Position numbers and translations under genes: made by a program. A DNA stretch of 25,285 bases from Chara braunii (lineage: Eukaryota; Streptophyta; Charophyceae; Charales; Characeae). Shown piece by piece: positions 9,427-17,726 of this stretch. Position 1 is the stretch's first letter; every line of letters begins with the position of its first letter. Location of the stretch: contig BFEA01000082.1 in the NCBI GenBank assembly GCA_003427395.1, positions 2,547,289-2,572,573 on the forward strand. The letters run 5' to 3'. The notes under the pieces were generated by a model. The model worked only from the letters and a program-made list of their open reading frames with translations, was not told the origin of the DNA and searched no databases.

Positions 9427-9686
9427 TTTTTTTTAATCAAATACGGTTAAAACGAACTCATAATTGAACTGACGGGCGGACTGGTCAGAGACTGTCAACA
9501 ACCCTCTCGCTGTTTCCACCGCTTACACGAAGGTACAGGGATTTGTTTACTTTGGAACAGTCGGAACAATATAATAATTTAACTTACGGGCAGACTACTC
9601 ACAGACTGTCAACACCTATCTCGTTGTTTCCGCCGCTTACATTAAGGTATCGGGGTTTGTTGAGGGGTGGACATCGTCCATCGCGC
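8810..9686. repeat. tandem duplication, unit 2 (about 0.88 kb)
   Basis: The second unit is offset by 946 bases from the first at its left end and by 880 at its right end, because its GT array and one internal segment are shorter. Monomer starts are at 8850, 9491 and 9605. The unit stops abruptly at the poly-C/GC-rich block. Confidence 0.9.
9363..9422. repeat. (GT)n microsatellite, second copy
   Basis: GT array in the second duplication unit, homologous in position to 8443-8541. Confidence 0.9.
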
Positions 9687-9846
9687 CCCCGCCGCCCCCC
9701 CCCCCCCCCCCAAAAAACCCCCCCGGGCGCCCGGCGCCCCCCGGAATCGCGGCGGCAGCGGCGAAGCAGCCGCCATGGCTGCGCGCCGGCGCGGCCGTGA
9801 GCGCGGCGCGGATCCGGACAGTCCCTTCCCCCCCCCCCCCCCCCCC
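9687..9846. other. GC-rich block between two poly-C tracts
   Basis: A C-rich entry (9687-9711), A6, C7, then about 110 bases of mostly G and C (GCGGCGGCAGCGGCG, GCGCGCCGGCGCGGCC), and a closing C tract (about 9826-9846). Both sides are of ordinary composition. It replaces the expected continuation of the 0.9-kb repeat. Short frames give only Gly, Arg and Ala-rich peptides. It may be a foreign insertion, a CpG-rich regulatory stretch or an assembly join. Confidence 0.6.
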
Positions 9847-10034
9847 AAAGATAAGTACGTCCATTCCTCGCAGGTTCCGACCCTATCCTTCATCATATAA
9901 CGAAACGAGGACGTATTTGTTAGGAAAAACACAAAAAAGAAAACAGGTAGTGGCTTTTGAATCAGCCATGATGACAGAATCAACCCTCCTTTTAGACCAG
10001 GCTTTACCAAACTGAGGTGCTGTGAGCGAGACAG

Positions 10035-10115
10035 GGCAAGCCTCCCATGATAACTACGTTCATTCCTCCTCGTTGTTACGGTGCGCCACGGCCAAGCCCA
10101 ACTAGCGGTGGTTAG
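10035..10115 (+). repeat. dispersed repeat, diverged copy
   Basis: TACGTTCATTCCTCC through GGCCAAGCCCAACTAGC and TTTGCTCA aligns with 10298-10364 (CTACGTCGATTCGAAC ... GGCCAAGTCCCACTAGC ... TTACCTCA), roughly 70-75 percent by eye with small gaps. It appears to be an older copy of the element that forms the hairpin at 10332-10485. Confidence 0.45.
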
Positions 10116-10234
10116 TTTGCTCATTGCTTGAAGGTGGTAGTGTCTATGGAGACATTCAGAAATGGTGCCGGGTTTGCACAACCACGCATCTCCGCCCACA
10201 CGTCCACAATACCTGTTACTGGAACTCCATGCCT

Positions 10235-10331
10235 GTGGCACAGTGGCGGGACTCGGTCGTCGGGTATTCCACAACGATTTCACTACGGTGGTCTTCTGCT
10301 ACGTCGATTCGAACTTACTGTGTCCGGGGCC
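10235..10331 (+). mobile_element. possible tRNA-like SINE head upstream of the hairpin
   Basis: TGGCACAGTGGCGGGACTCG resembles a pol III A box, and GATTCGAAC (about 10306-10314) resembles a B box. The spacing of about 70 bases is longer than in a tRNA, so the call is weak. The sequence continues without a break into the 5' arm of the hairpin. Confidence 0.3.
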
Positions 10332-10485
10332 AAGTCCCACTAGCAGTGTTGAGTTACCTCAACGCCAGAATCTGGACGTTTTTGTGGAGAGGTGCAGTTC
10401 AGGAAACTCAACACCATTTCTGCACATCTCCGCAAAACCGTCCAGATTCAGGCTTTGAGGTAGCTCAACGCTGCTAGTGGGACTT
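10332..10485. repeat. long inverted repeat, 66-bp arms and 22-base loop
   Basis: The left arm (10332-10397, from AAGTCCCACTAGCAG) and the right arm (10420-10485, ending CTGCTAGTGGGACTT) pair at about 58 of 66 positions by eye. Several differences are T/C pairs that would be G-U wobbles in RNA. Weaker similarity extends outwards to about 10310 and 10503, including CGAACT. This is either a foldback element/MITE or two head-to-head copies of one repeat; a transcript would fold into a long hairpin. Confidence 0.85.
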
Positions 10486-10497
10486 TGTTCCGACAGT

Positions 10498-11372
10498 TCG
10501 GGGGTGTGCCAGTCGAGGTGGCCCAGTTGGTTTTCGACAGTATCTCCGTGGTACGATGGTCCCGGTTCTCTGCATTTCAGTTATGGGGCGCTGCGCCCCG
10601 TACCCAACACATTCTGCGTCAATCAACACGGAGACGTTTCATGGGATATGGACTGGTTTTCCAGGAGGTGCAACAGTCGAGCATCTGGACGGACTCTTGC
10701 ACAAAGGGACCGACTTTCACGGGGATGCTCGTATGTGGATTCACCCTTTCGATATGGTTCTCCCTGTCCGAAAGGGAAAATACTAACAACAATACAAATT
10801 GTAAACCTGAGAGAGGCATGTATGCTGCACACCGTGACGGATCGCGTTGCGTCGTGGTTCCGCTGCGTTTAGGTTGTGGGCTTCGAAGGCTACTGTCCTC
10901 CGTCTCCTGGGTTTCGCCTGCGTCGAGTGCTGTTGGTGGTGCCCACGGCAACCGGCGGATGTGGACCCAGGGGGGAGAGGGGTTGTGTTCCTTTTGCGCC
11001 CCCGTGCACATGTGGAGGCTTTCCGTCCGTCCGGGCGTGTTGGAAGCGTGGTGCATTCGTTTCTCTCTTCACCCGCGTTTCTCGATGGAGAGATGAGGCT
11101 GTGCACTTCGCTGTCGGTACGTTTTGGGCNGGCGGTGGCATCCGGCTGTGGGCCGAAGCTGTCGGTGGTTCCTTCGCGCGCGCCGCTGTTCGGGTAGTGT
11201 GGTTAACTTGCGATCTCTGGGTGAGGTGAAAGCGACATAAATATCATGTGCACCTCGTCCTCTATACAGTCTGAGTGTTGAATCACGTCTTATGTGCACG
11301 CGATATTCGTCCTGTGTTTGAACGCGTAGCGGTGCTTCAACGTACCGACGGGAAAAGCATCGTTGTTGCGTC
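10498..11372. other. 5' flank of the transposase, no gene recognised
   Basis: A plus-strand frame of about 200 codons (10485-11096) exists, but its composition (Cys, Trp, Arg, Ser) and lack of any domain argue against a gene. N at 11130 is an unresolved base. If the transposase lay in a Harbinger element, its left terminal inverted repeat should be here or further left; I could not find it. Confidence 0.45.
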
Positions 11373-12841
11373 ATGGGGCGCATTTCTAGACGGCAGCTAT
11401 CCGCAGTTCTTGTCGTGGTGCTAGCTGCTGCTCAACAGATAGCACGCAGTGCCAACGCAGCGATCCAACGGTTGTGTGACTGCGACAGGCAACACTTTTG
11501 GCAAAACGCCGTGTTCCCTGCACCAAACGACGGTTCGGTGCAGCGCTCCGCAGTCGATTTGGCAATCATATGCACGTTATCACAACTGCCGTTGATTGTG
11601 GTGTGCACCGACCTCATTGCTAGACAACCCCCCAGGTGGTGGGTGATGAGGCGGTCCCCGGGGTTATGGAGGGACCTCGAAATCACTGACGATGCCGAGG
11701 AAGACCACTACGTGTCCCTCCTGCGTATGCAAAGGTCTTCATTCAGTCGTCTTCTTGCCATCGTCCGACCGCACCTGGAGATGCAAGTCACACGACTTCG
11801 CAAGCCCCTTCCCCCTGCATAGGTATTGGCGTACGCAATCCACAGGTGGGCACATGGGGATTGTCATCGGCACGCGGCATCTGCGTATGGTATGGGTAAG
11901 ACAAGCGCGCTGCGAGCAGTGAGAGCGGTATCAGCTGCCATCGTGAAGTGCTTCCCTGGCAATGTTAGCTTCGGCTCGTATGCAGACAGGAATCGCACAA
12001 TGAAGGCGTTCACTGACCGTGGATTTACGAACTGCATGGGCTGCATAGACTGCACACACATCTACCTCGATAAGCCGAAGAAGATGGACGGTGACGCCTT
12101 CTGTTCGGGTCGCACGAAGAGGTTCTCTGTCGTTGGACAGCTTGTCTTCGACGCGGATCTGCGGATAGTCGACCCTTTTTTCGGGTACCCAGGCACCGTA
12201 CACGACTCACGCATTCTGCGCAATTCATTGTTGTATCGAAGCGCGTTTAGAGGTCAGCTGTTTCGTGATGACCCGGTGGACCCGCACAGGCACGAGCGAC
12301 CGTGTATCCCAGGTGTCGCCAGCGCGTACCTGCTCGGGAACAAGGGATACCCGACTCTGCCTTGGATAGTCACGCCATACGGAGGAGAGGACGTGTCGCC
12401 AGACAAGGCGTTGTTCGACAACCTTCATAGTGTGGCGCGTAGCAGTGCGGAGCTTGGCATCGGCGTGTACAAACAGAGGTGGCAATATTTCCATAGACCG
12501 GGGTTGAGGAACACGCCTTTGTTGTCCCAGGAGTTTCATGCGGTTTGCGTACTTCACAATGTCCTGCGACCGTAGGGCGATTTGCCGGAAGAAGAGCGCA
12601 GGTTTACAACGGAGGATATGACACGCTTCCGGAAGAAGAGCGCAGGTTTACAACGGAGGATATGACACGCTTCCGCGATGCGCCGTGTGAGCCCCGAAAT
12701 CCGTACCCTCCCCTTAATCGGCAACGAGAGGAGGGGCAGTCCGTCCAAGATGCTTTGTGCGCCTATGTGAATGAGTGGGAACGTCGTCGGCGACAGAATG
12801 CAGCGGCGAAGAGAGCGAACCGCCGCCGGCAGGGGATGTAG
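11373..12841 (+). pseudogene. PIF/Harbinger transposase (DDE, IS5-like fold), decayed
   Basis: One frame runs from ATG 11373 to 12575, broken by TAG at 11820-11822; it ends at TAG 12573-12575, and the C-terminal part continues in another frame to 12841. The N-terminal part has the family's PPRWWV...LWRDLEITDDAEE and FSRLLAIVRPHL; the first stop falls where the helix-turn-helix begins (VLAYAIHRWAHGD, normally used to recognise the element). The nuclease part keeps GCIDCTHI (D at 12048-12050), GYPGTVHDSRIL (D at 12204-12206) and an E in SSAELGIGVYKQRW (12450-12452). The expected D of the GDxGY box is N (LLGNKGYP, AAC at 12339-12341). A 44-bp duplication (12585-12672) shifts the frame of the tail (RDAPCEPRNPYPP, then basic ERRRRQNAAAKRANRRR). 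Harbinger transposases cut and paste at TWA targets and need a Myb/SANT partner (family knowledge). This copy should be inactive. Confidence 0.85.
12585..12672. repeat. 44-bp perfect tandem duplication in the transposase
   Basis: Two identical copies, 12585-12628 and 12629-12672, each starting CCGGAAGAAGAGCGCAGG. Since 44 is not a multiple of three it breaks the frame. Arithmetically, a single copy would place the C-terminal part in the same phase as the catalytic part. The lack of mismatches suggests a recent event. Confidence 0.95.
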
Positions 12842-13261
12842 GGTTTTAGGGAGGGCTTTAGGGGAGTTATTTTAGTAGTGGGTTTCTTTCCTTCATGTGG
12901 GGCCATAGTTTCTTCCTCTACTCTTCAAATATTTCGATTACGCCCTACAAAAAAAAAAAAAAAAAAAAAAAAAAAAACAATGGTTCGATGTTACCTGAAG
13001 AAGTGACTGTGGAGAGGGGGGGTTTATTTGGTCGGATTGGGGGGCGGGGGGGGGTTGGGGGAAGTTTTAAATTAAAAAAAAATAAAAATTCTTTGGGGGA
13101 AATTGTTGCTCTGCAGTGTGTTTTTTTTTTTTTTTGGGGGGGGGGGGGAGGGAATGTCATTCCCGGAAGTGGCTGCTATATGTGGGTGCTCGCAGTCACG
13201 TGTATCCGATTTTTGTAGGGCGGTGGAGTGGTGTGGGTGTCCTTGTTGTTGTCTATTTGTG
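12842..13261. other. low-complexity spacer
   Basis: This contains poly-A (12950-12977), G-rich runs (13017-13060), A-rich (13070-13090), and T16 followed directly by G13 (13121-13149). No gene is seen. A right terminal inverted repeat of a Harbinger element would be expected around here, but I did not identify one. Confidence 0.6.
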
Positions 13262-13268
13262 TATAAAA
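13262..13268 (+). promoter_or_regulatory. TATA box upstream of the 140-residue gene
   Basis: TATAAAA in the context TGTGTATAAAACCGGGGG. A start of transcription about 30 bases downstream would leave a leader of about 120 bases. No ATG occurs between this motif and 13413, where a 140-codon frame begins. Confidence 0.45.
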
Positions 13269-13412
13269 CCGGGGGTTGGGTTTGTTTCTTGGATAGGGTT
13301 ATCTACGCACTTGGTGGAGTCAGTGTTGGTAGTGCTTTCTGCGGAGAGAGCTGCGCGATCTCGTGTTATCACCTTTGCGTCCCTAGTATTTGGCAGCTAT
13401 TGCTGCGTCATC

Positions 13413-13835
13413 ATGTCAGTTGTTTTCATGACACGTGGCCATGTTCGGGGTCGTGTGGTTATGGCCTTTGAACTGCGTGATCTGCGTGACTCTCGTTTGG
13501 GGCGAGAGTTTGAATTCATCCGTTCGGTAACGAGCCATCAAATCCGTCATTACGAGATTGATGCGCGTGGGGAGCTAGCTCTCCGCTTGGTTGTGGGGTT
13601 GGGGTATGAGGAGGATTTTCTTCGTGATGTCATCGTATACGTGACTAAGGTGCATGATGACGTGCCGAACACTCATGTTGGCGTCGGCGAGGACATCGTT
13701 GAGTCGATGGTGCGTTTGGTGACGAGTGCGGTGCTTTATGTGCATGGCGATCGTTTATCGTCGATCGTTGAGTGGGAGGCGATCCTTGATGCTCCTCTGG
13801 AGGGTCGTGCCTATATGCGGGGTGAACTTCAGTGA
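13413..13835 (+). CDS. hypothetical protein, 140 residues
   Basis: I do not recognise the family. The frame is open further upstream, but I place the start at the first ATG after the TATA box (MSVVFMTRGHVRGRVV). The protein is mixed alpha/beta in look and rather acidic: ELRDLRDSRLGREFEFIRSV, YEIDARGELALRLVVGLGYE, EEDFLRDVIVYVTKVHDD, VGEDIVESMVRLVTSAVLY, SSIVEWEAILDAP. Codons show a preference for G in position one and D, E, R, V residues, as in real coding sequence, unlike the neighbouring poly-base DNA. There is no signal peptide beyond the moderately hydrophobic start, and no clear membrane span. It could instead be one exon of a larger gene. A 73-bp tandem repeat starts 41 bases after the stop, probably in the 3' untranslated region. 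Confidence 0.45.
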   Translation: MSVVFMTRGHVRGRVVMAFELRDLRDSRLGREFEFIRSVTSHQIRHYEIDARGELALRLVVGLGYEEDFLRDVIVYVTKVHDDVPNTHVGVGEDIVESMVRLVTSAVLYVHGDRLSSIVEWEAILDAPLEGRAYMRGELQ

Positions 13836-13876
13836 CTGTATGACACTTCGTGCATATGTTTGCGTGGTTAGGCGTT

Positions 13877-14022
13877 GATCTGTTGATGGGAAGCGGGTTA
13901 TTTTTTGTGCTCATCCTGTTATTCTGTCGTGGTTGCGGTTGGTGCAACAGATCTGTTGATGGGAAGCGGGTTATTTCTGGTGCTTGTTCCGTCAAGCTAT
14001 CTTAGTTGCGGCTGGTGCAACA
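13877..14022. repeat. 73-bp tandem repeat, two copies
   Basis: Copies 13877-13949 and 13950-14022 both begin GATCTGTTGATGGGAAGCGG and end GGTGCAACA; the middle third is diverged. It lies immediately after the 140-residue gene. Confidence 0.85.
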
Positions 14023-15343
14023 GTTGATGTACGTCAAGTGGTCATCGTGAAACGTTCTTCCTAGGTGAAGCTCTCGACCAGAATTGGTTATATAGTTCAG
14101 TTTTAGGGGTTATGTGTTTACTACGAAGAGTCGTGGTATCGCTCCGATCACTTACGATTGATGGATTGTGGTGTTCTTTCTGTCTTAGGCTGTAATGGTC
14201 AGGTTGGTGGTAATCTTCCTAATACTTTGTGAATGTGACTAAGGTGCAGTCGTGATACCGCTTCGTATTTTTTTTGGATAATAGGAGGGAATTGCGGTTG
14301 CTGGTTTTAATGTGTCCTTATTTGTTGTGTGCTTTTTTCCATGTGTGGCGCGGGCACATAGCTTCTTGTGAGACCTACGTAAAACGAATTATATAAAAAA
14401 AATTAACAATTACAAAAATTAGAACGACTCAGTTGTTGATTCCGCATTGTCCTAAGTACGTCAGTGTTCCTTAATTGTGTGTCATGCTACGAAGGTTTAG
14501 ACAGTTGTGACCATTTCCTTCCTTTTTCAGTAATCGTATTAATGGGGGAGGTCTAGGTTCTTGTTTTTTTGCTTATTTGTCCCCAATTGACTCCTATCTC
14601 CGTGTTATCCCGTAGATGCTGACTTATCATTCATTTGGGTTCTTTGTGGGAGTGATGATACTATTTTTCTATGTGTCTCGTCATGCTGTGGGAAGATCAC
14701 TCCTTCTCTGCAAAGTAGAAGGATACGGTTTTCCCGCTTCTCTGTCTTTCGTCTCTCTGTTTCCCTTACTTTCTCAACCATTTTTGGTTTGCTTATTGTC
14801 TAGCGTGTGGATTAACTATGTGGTTCCATTGATGGTATCTGGACTGCGGCCCTCACTTCCTACTGTATCTATAATGACCAAGGTGTGTGCAGCAGTGATA
14901 ATGATATCATCTGCTTATGATCGCAATGCATCTTTATTCCGTAAGAAATCTGGAATCCATAAGGTTAGTTGTCGGCTCCTGAGTGGTTCCAATTGGTTCC
15001 GTCTTGATGGCGTCACGCCTTCTTTGTTTCGTTCCGACGATGTACTTACGTTTTTTTAATGTCTCATTCGTACTTTTTACCGGGTGCTGTGGAGCACGCT
15101 TTTGTGCTTTCGATTTGTATCGTGCATCCGTGGTTGTAGGGGTAGTATGATATCAGGGTAGTGGTATGGTGATCGTGAGGTTAGGAGTGATCATACATGA
15201 TTGATTGGGATGTGGTTGGTAGAGGCCTGAGTATGGGGTGGTGGGGTGGCTGGGAGATCGTTGGCGATTATGGGTTGGGATATGATAGCGAGGGAGCAGG
15301 AGGGTTGTATGTAACCGTAGTGGATTGTGGTTGAGTGAGCGGG

Positions 15344-15345
<2 letters not shown>
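14023..15345. other. gene-poor stretch
   Basis: A plus-strand frame of 147 codons (14616-15059) is hydrophobic in its first half and has no recognisable motif; I do not support it as a gene. The region is T-rich on the plus strand, with scattered partial matches to GACTAAGGTGCA-type sequence also found in the 140-residue gene (for example 14238-14249 against 13643-13654). Confidence 0.45.
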
Positions 15346-15440
<95 letters not shown>

Positions 15441-15460
15441 CAAAAAAAAAAAAAAAAAAN

Positions 15461-15525
<65 letters not shown>

Positions 15526-15555
15526 AGGAACCCGATGTCTGTGGGACAGTGTCCC
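15346..15555. repeat. (GA)n - poly-A - N - (GA)n, then GGGACAGTGTCCC
   Basis: GA units from 15350 to about 15440, then C and A18, one N (15460), and GA again to about 15521. Twenty-one bases later comes GGGACAGTGTCCC (15543-15555), the same palindrome that follows the GA array at 4137-4210. The single N at a junction of two simple arrays is probably an assembly join, so the array length is not reliable. Confidence 0.85.
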
Positions 15556-16086
15556 GATTGTTTAATGTACATGGCATAACGAACATGACGCAGGAAATGT
15601 TCAGAGAAAGATCATCTGGATGCTGTCGTCATTGAGAGTCCGCTTGTGGACTGTCGATTTCAATTTTCTGTTGTTGTTCTTGTTTCTTTTTTTGTTCTTA
15701 TGTTTGTTTTCTTTTTCCAAACATGAAAACCCGATCCGTTATGGGAAAAACGCAAACCCTACAGCGTACAGGTAAAAAATAAATAAATAAATACATTCAA
15801 ACCCCATGATATTCTACACTGCTATTGCACTCCCAATACCTCGTACATGTGAAACCGTATTCCCCGATTGGAAACACCACATCCCTCAAAAAAGAAAAAA
15901 AAGAAAAAAAACAGGAAGTGGCAAAACCACAGTTTGGTACAGTAAACCAAAGGACGTGAAGTCCTTGGGTGCACATTGAACTGCGTCAACCCGTAAACCC
16001 TAAAGCCCTGCACATCTGAAAAGTCCGTTCTTTCGTACACTGCAATAAAGCCTACGTTCTCTGCGTCCATCCATTGTTAAACACGG
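15556..16086. other. non-coding, A/T tracts
   Basis: The stretch has T-rich (15676-15716) and A-rich (15886-15911) parts, and AAATAAATAAATAAATA at about 15777-15792. No gene is recognised. Confidence 0.5.
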
Positions 16087-16113
16087 CACACACACACACA
16101 CCCAACACGCGCG

Positions 16114-16156
<43 letters not shown>

Positions 16157-16194
16157 GCACACACGCACACACACACAGCCCCACACACAGCCCC
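16087..16194. repeat. (CA)n / (CG)n compound microsatellite
   Basis: CA units, then alternating CG (about 16107-16121), then a longer CA array with CG interruptions. Alternating purine-pyrimidine DNA of this kind can adopt the Z form. Confidence 0.9.
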
Positions 16195-16235
16195 ACGTGT
16201 GGTCATGTTGCAGCAGTGGGTGAAGGCGGATAAAC

Positions 16236-17685
16236 CTATCGCCTATACGGTCGACGTCTTTTTCGGGACATTCCCAAGCTCTTGAGGACGTCGGCAATCA
16301 CGTTGTAGCCCGCTTTAACCTCTGAAGTGCACATTGCGGCTGCTTCTAACCTCGCTTTCGCATCATCCCGCATTGCAGCACATGTCAATTCAGCGACCTT
16401 CTCCTGCGTTCTTCCCTGCTTGTCGCACACAGCATGCATGGCAATGCAAGGGAGCAGAGTTTGCGGGCCGTTACGGGCGCAATGAGGGAACAGACATCGT
16501 CCATTCGGGCGGTTGGCAGGTTACCACGTTTCGTTTCTTCTTCCCGCCCACATCCGGCTGCACAGCAGTGGAGTCTGTCCCGCAATCAGAAACACCTGCC
16601 CTCTTGTTGCTCCTGTCTGGATCCCGCTGGCCAGCACTTTGTGAACCGCCTCCACCATGTCCGTCGCCCTCGCCTGCTGCAACTCCACCTTCCCCATCCT
16701 GAGAGGCGGTCTGCTCATCTAACGCTCCAGGGTCGACCAAGCCGGGGGGATTGACAGCGACATTTCCCTTCCCGCGCACATTCAGGAGATCGAACCATGC
16801 CCTCTAGAACTTGAAGTCCATGTTTTTTCCCAGCCTCTCGCGAGGTGTCATGTCCCAGTAGCTCTGACTGCCGCTGGGTTTGTCGTTGTCATTTATCAAG
16901 TTGTACATCCTGTTCAGGTTATGCCACCTGTTTTTGCATTCCTGGTGGCTTCGCTTGTACTTCGACTGGTGCATCCGCGCACTTATGACGTGCCACATCC
17001 GCCGGCTGGCCCGAGCTATCCCCAACGCCTCCAAATCATCCCCTTTTGCGTCCATGAACTCATTCTTCAGCCTCAGGAGAAGTAGCGTTTCATCGTCGCT
17101 CCAGCGGTTGGTCGTCGTTTTATCGCCGACTGGAGCATCTGCATCAACGCCTTGCCTTCCATGAGCATGCTCGTCCGCCCCTCCACTCCCGCCGCGAGGC
17201 CAATCAACGTCTTGGCTGACATGTTCTGCGGCAACTTACGTTTGGCTTGCAGAAAGTGGCGTCTGCTAGGTATCGTCCGCGTCTTCGTTGACACTGCCTG
17301 TATCGACAACCCCTTCGCTCCCACCAGTCGTCCCTTCGAGGATCCCACGAACGTCCCCGCCTGTGTTTAGCACGGCAAGACGCGCACCGCACCCGTCGTG
17401 CTCCGGTGGCAGACGATCCTCCGGCAAGTGCCCACCGCCTGCCGTGGGATTTCCGACATGCCCGCACTGACGTTCACCCGGGACGGCAAAGTGCAGAGCA
17501 GGCTGGCGAATCTGGCAATCACCATGCTCACCATGCTCACCGTCGGCCTCAACCCCGACGGTAGCAACTGCGTCCGATTCGATGTCCTCCAGTCCATCGC
17601 TCGCCTCCCCGGCCGCACAAGGCAGCTGTCCCCCGTCTTCAGAATGAACCGCTGCGAAGAAAGATGCTGGAATGTGTTCTGACAT
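16236..17685 (-). pseudogene. Harbinger-type Myb/SANT protein, decayed copy
   Basis: Read on the minus strand from MSEHIPASFF (17685), one frame continues to 16471 through TAG (17266-17268), TAA (17236-17238) and TAG (16804-16806); the C-terminal part, from MHAVCDKQG to 16236, lies in another frame. The DNA-binding domain sits between the stops: NRWSDDETLLLLRLKNEF starts at about 17109, followed by MWHVISARM, ECKNRWHNLNRMYNL and SQSYWDMTPRERL, and the third stop cuts it just before RAWFDLLN. These are the tryptophans and spacing of Myb/SANT proteins that accompany Harbinger transposases. The linker is Gly/Asp/Gln-rich and the tail is helical (VAELTCAAMRDDAKARLEAAAM). Compared with the intact 5046-6635 protein it is only distantly similar. 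A perfect-looking GTAAGT lies at the TAA, so one of the stops could be intronic, but no convincing acceptor goes with it. Confidence 0.7.
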
Positions 17686-17726
17686 TCGACGACAGGTCCC
17701 TCAAGCGGGGAGGTCCGTCTCGCAGC

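Noticed and set aside
9543-10283. Gly- and Pro-rich frames across the GC block
   Set aside because: They are products of poly-C/poly-G tracts; the upstream and downstream parts share no domain.
10485-11096. 203-codon plus-strand frame before the transposase
   Set aside because: Composition is unlike a protein, it begins inside the hairpin arm, and no motif is recognisable.
14616-15059. 147-codon frame with hydrophobic start
   Set aside because: The hydrophobic part reflects T-rich DNA; no motif, promoter or splice signal was found to support it.
15777-15792. AAATAAATAAATAAATA as a poly-A signal cluster
   Set aside because: It is a simple tetranucleotide repeat with no gene ending near it.
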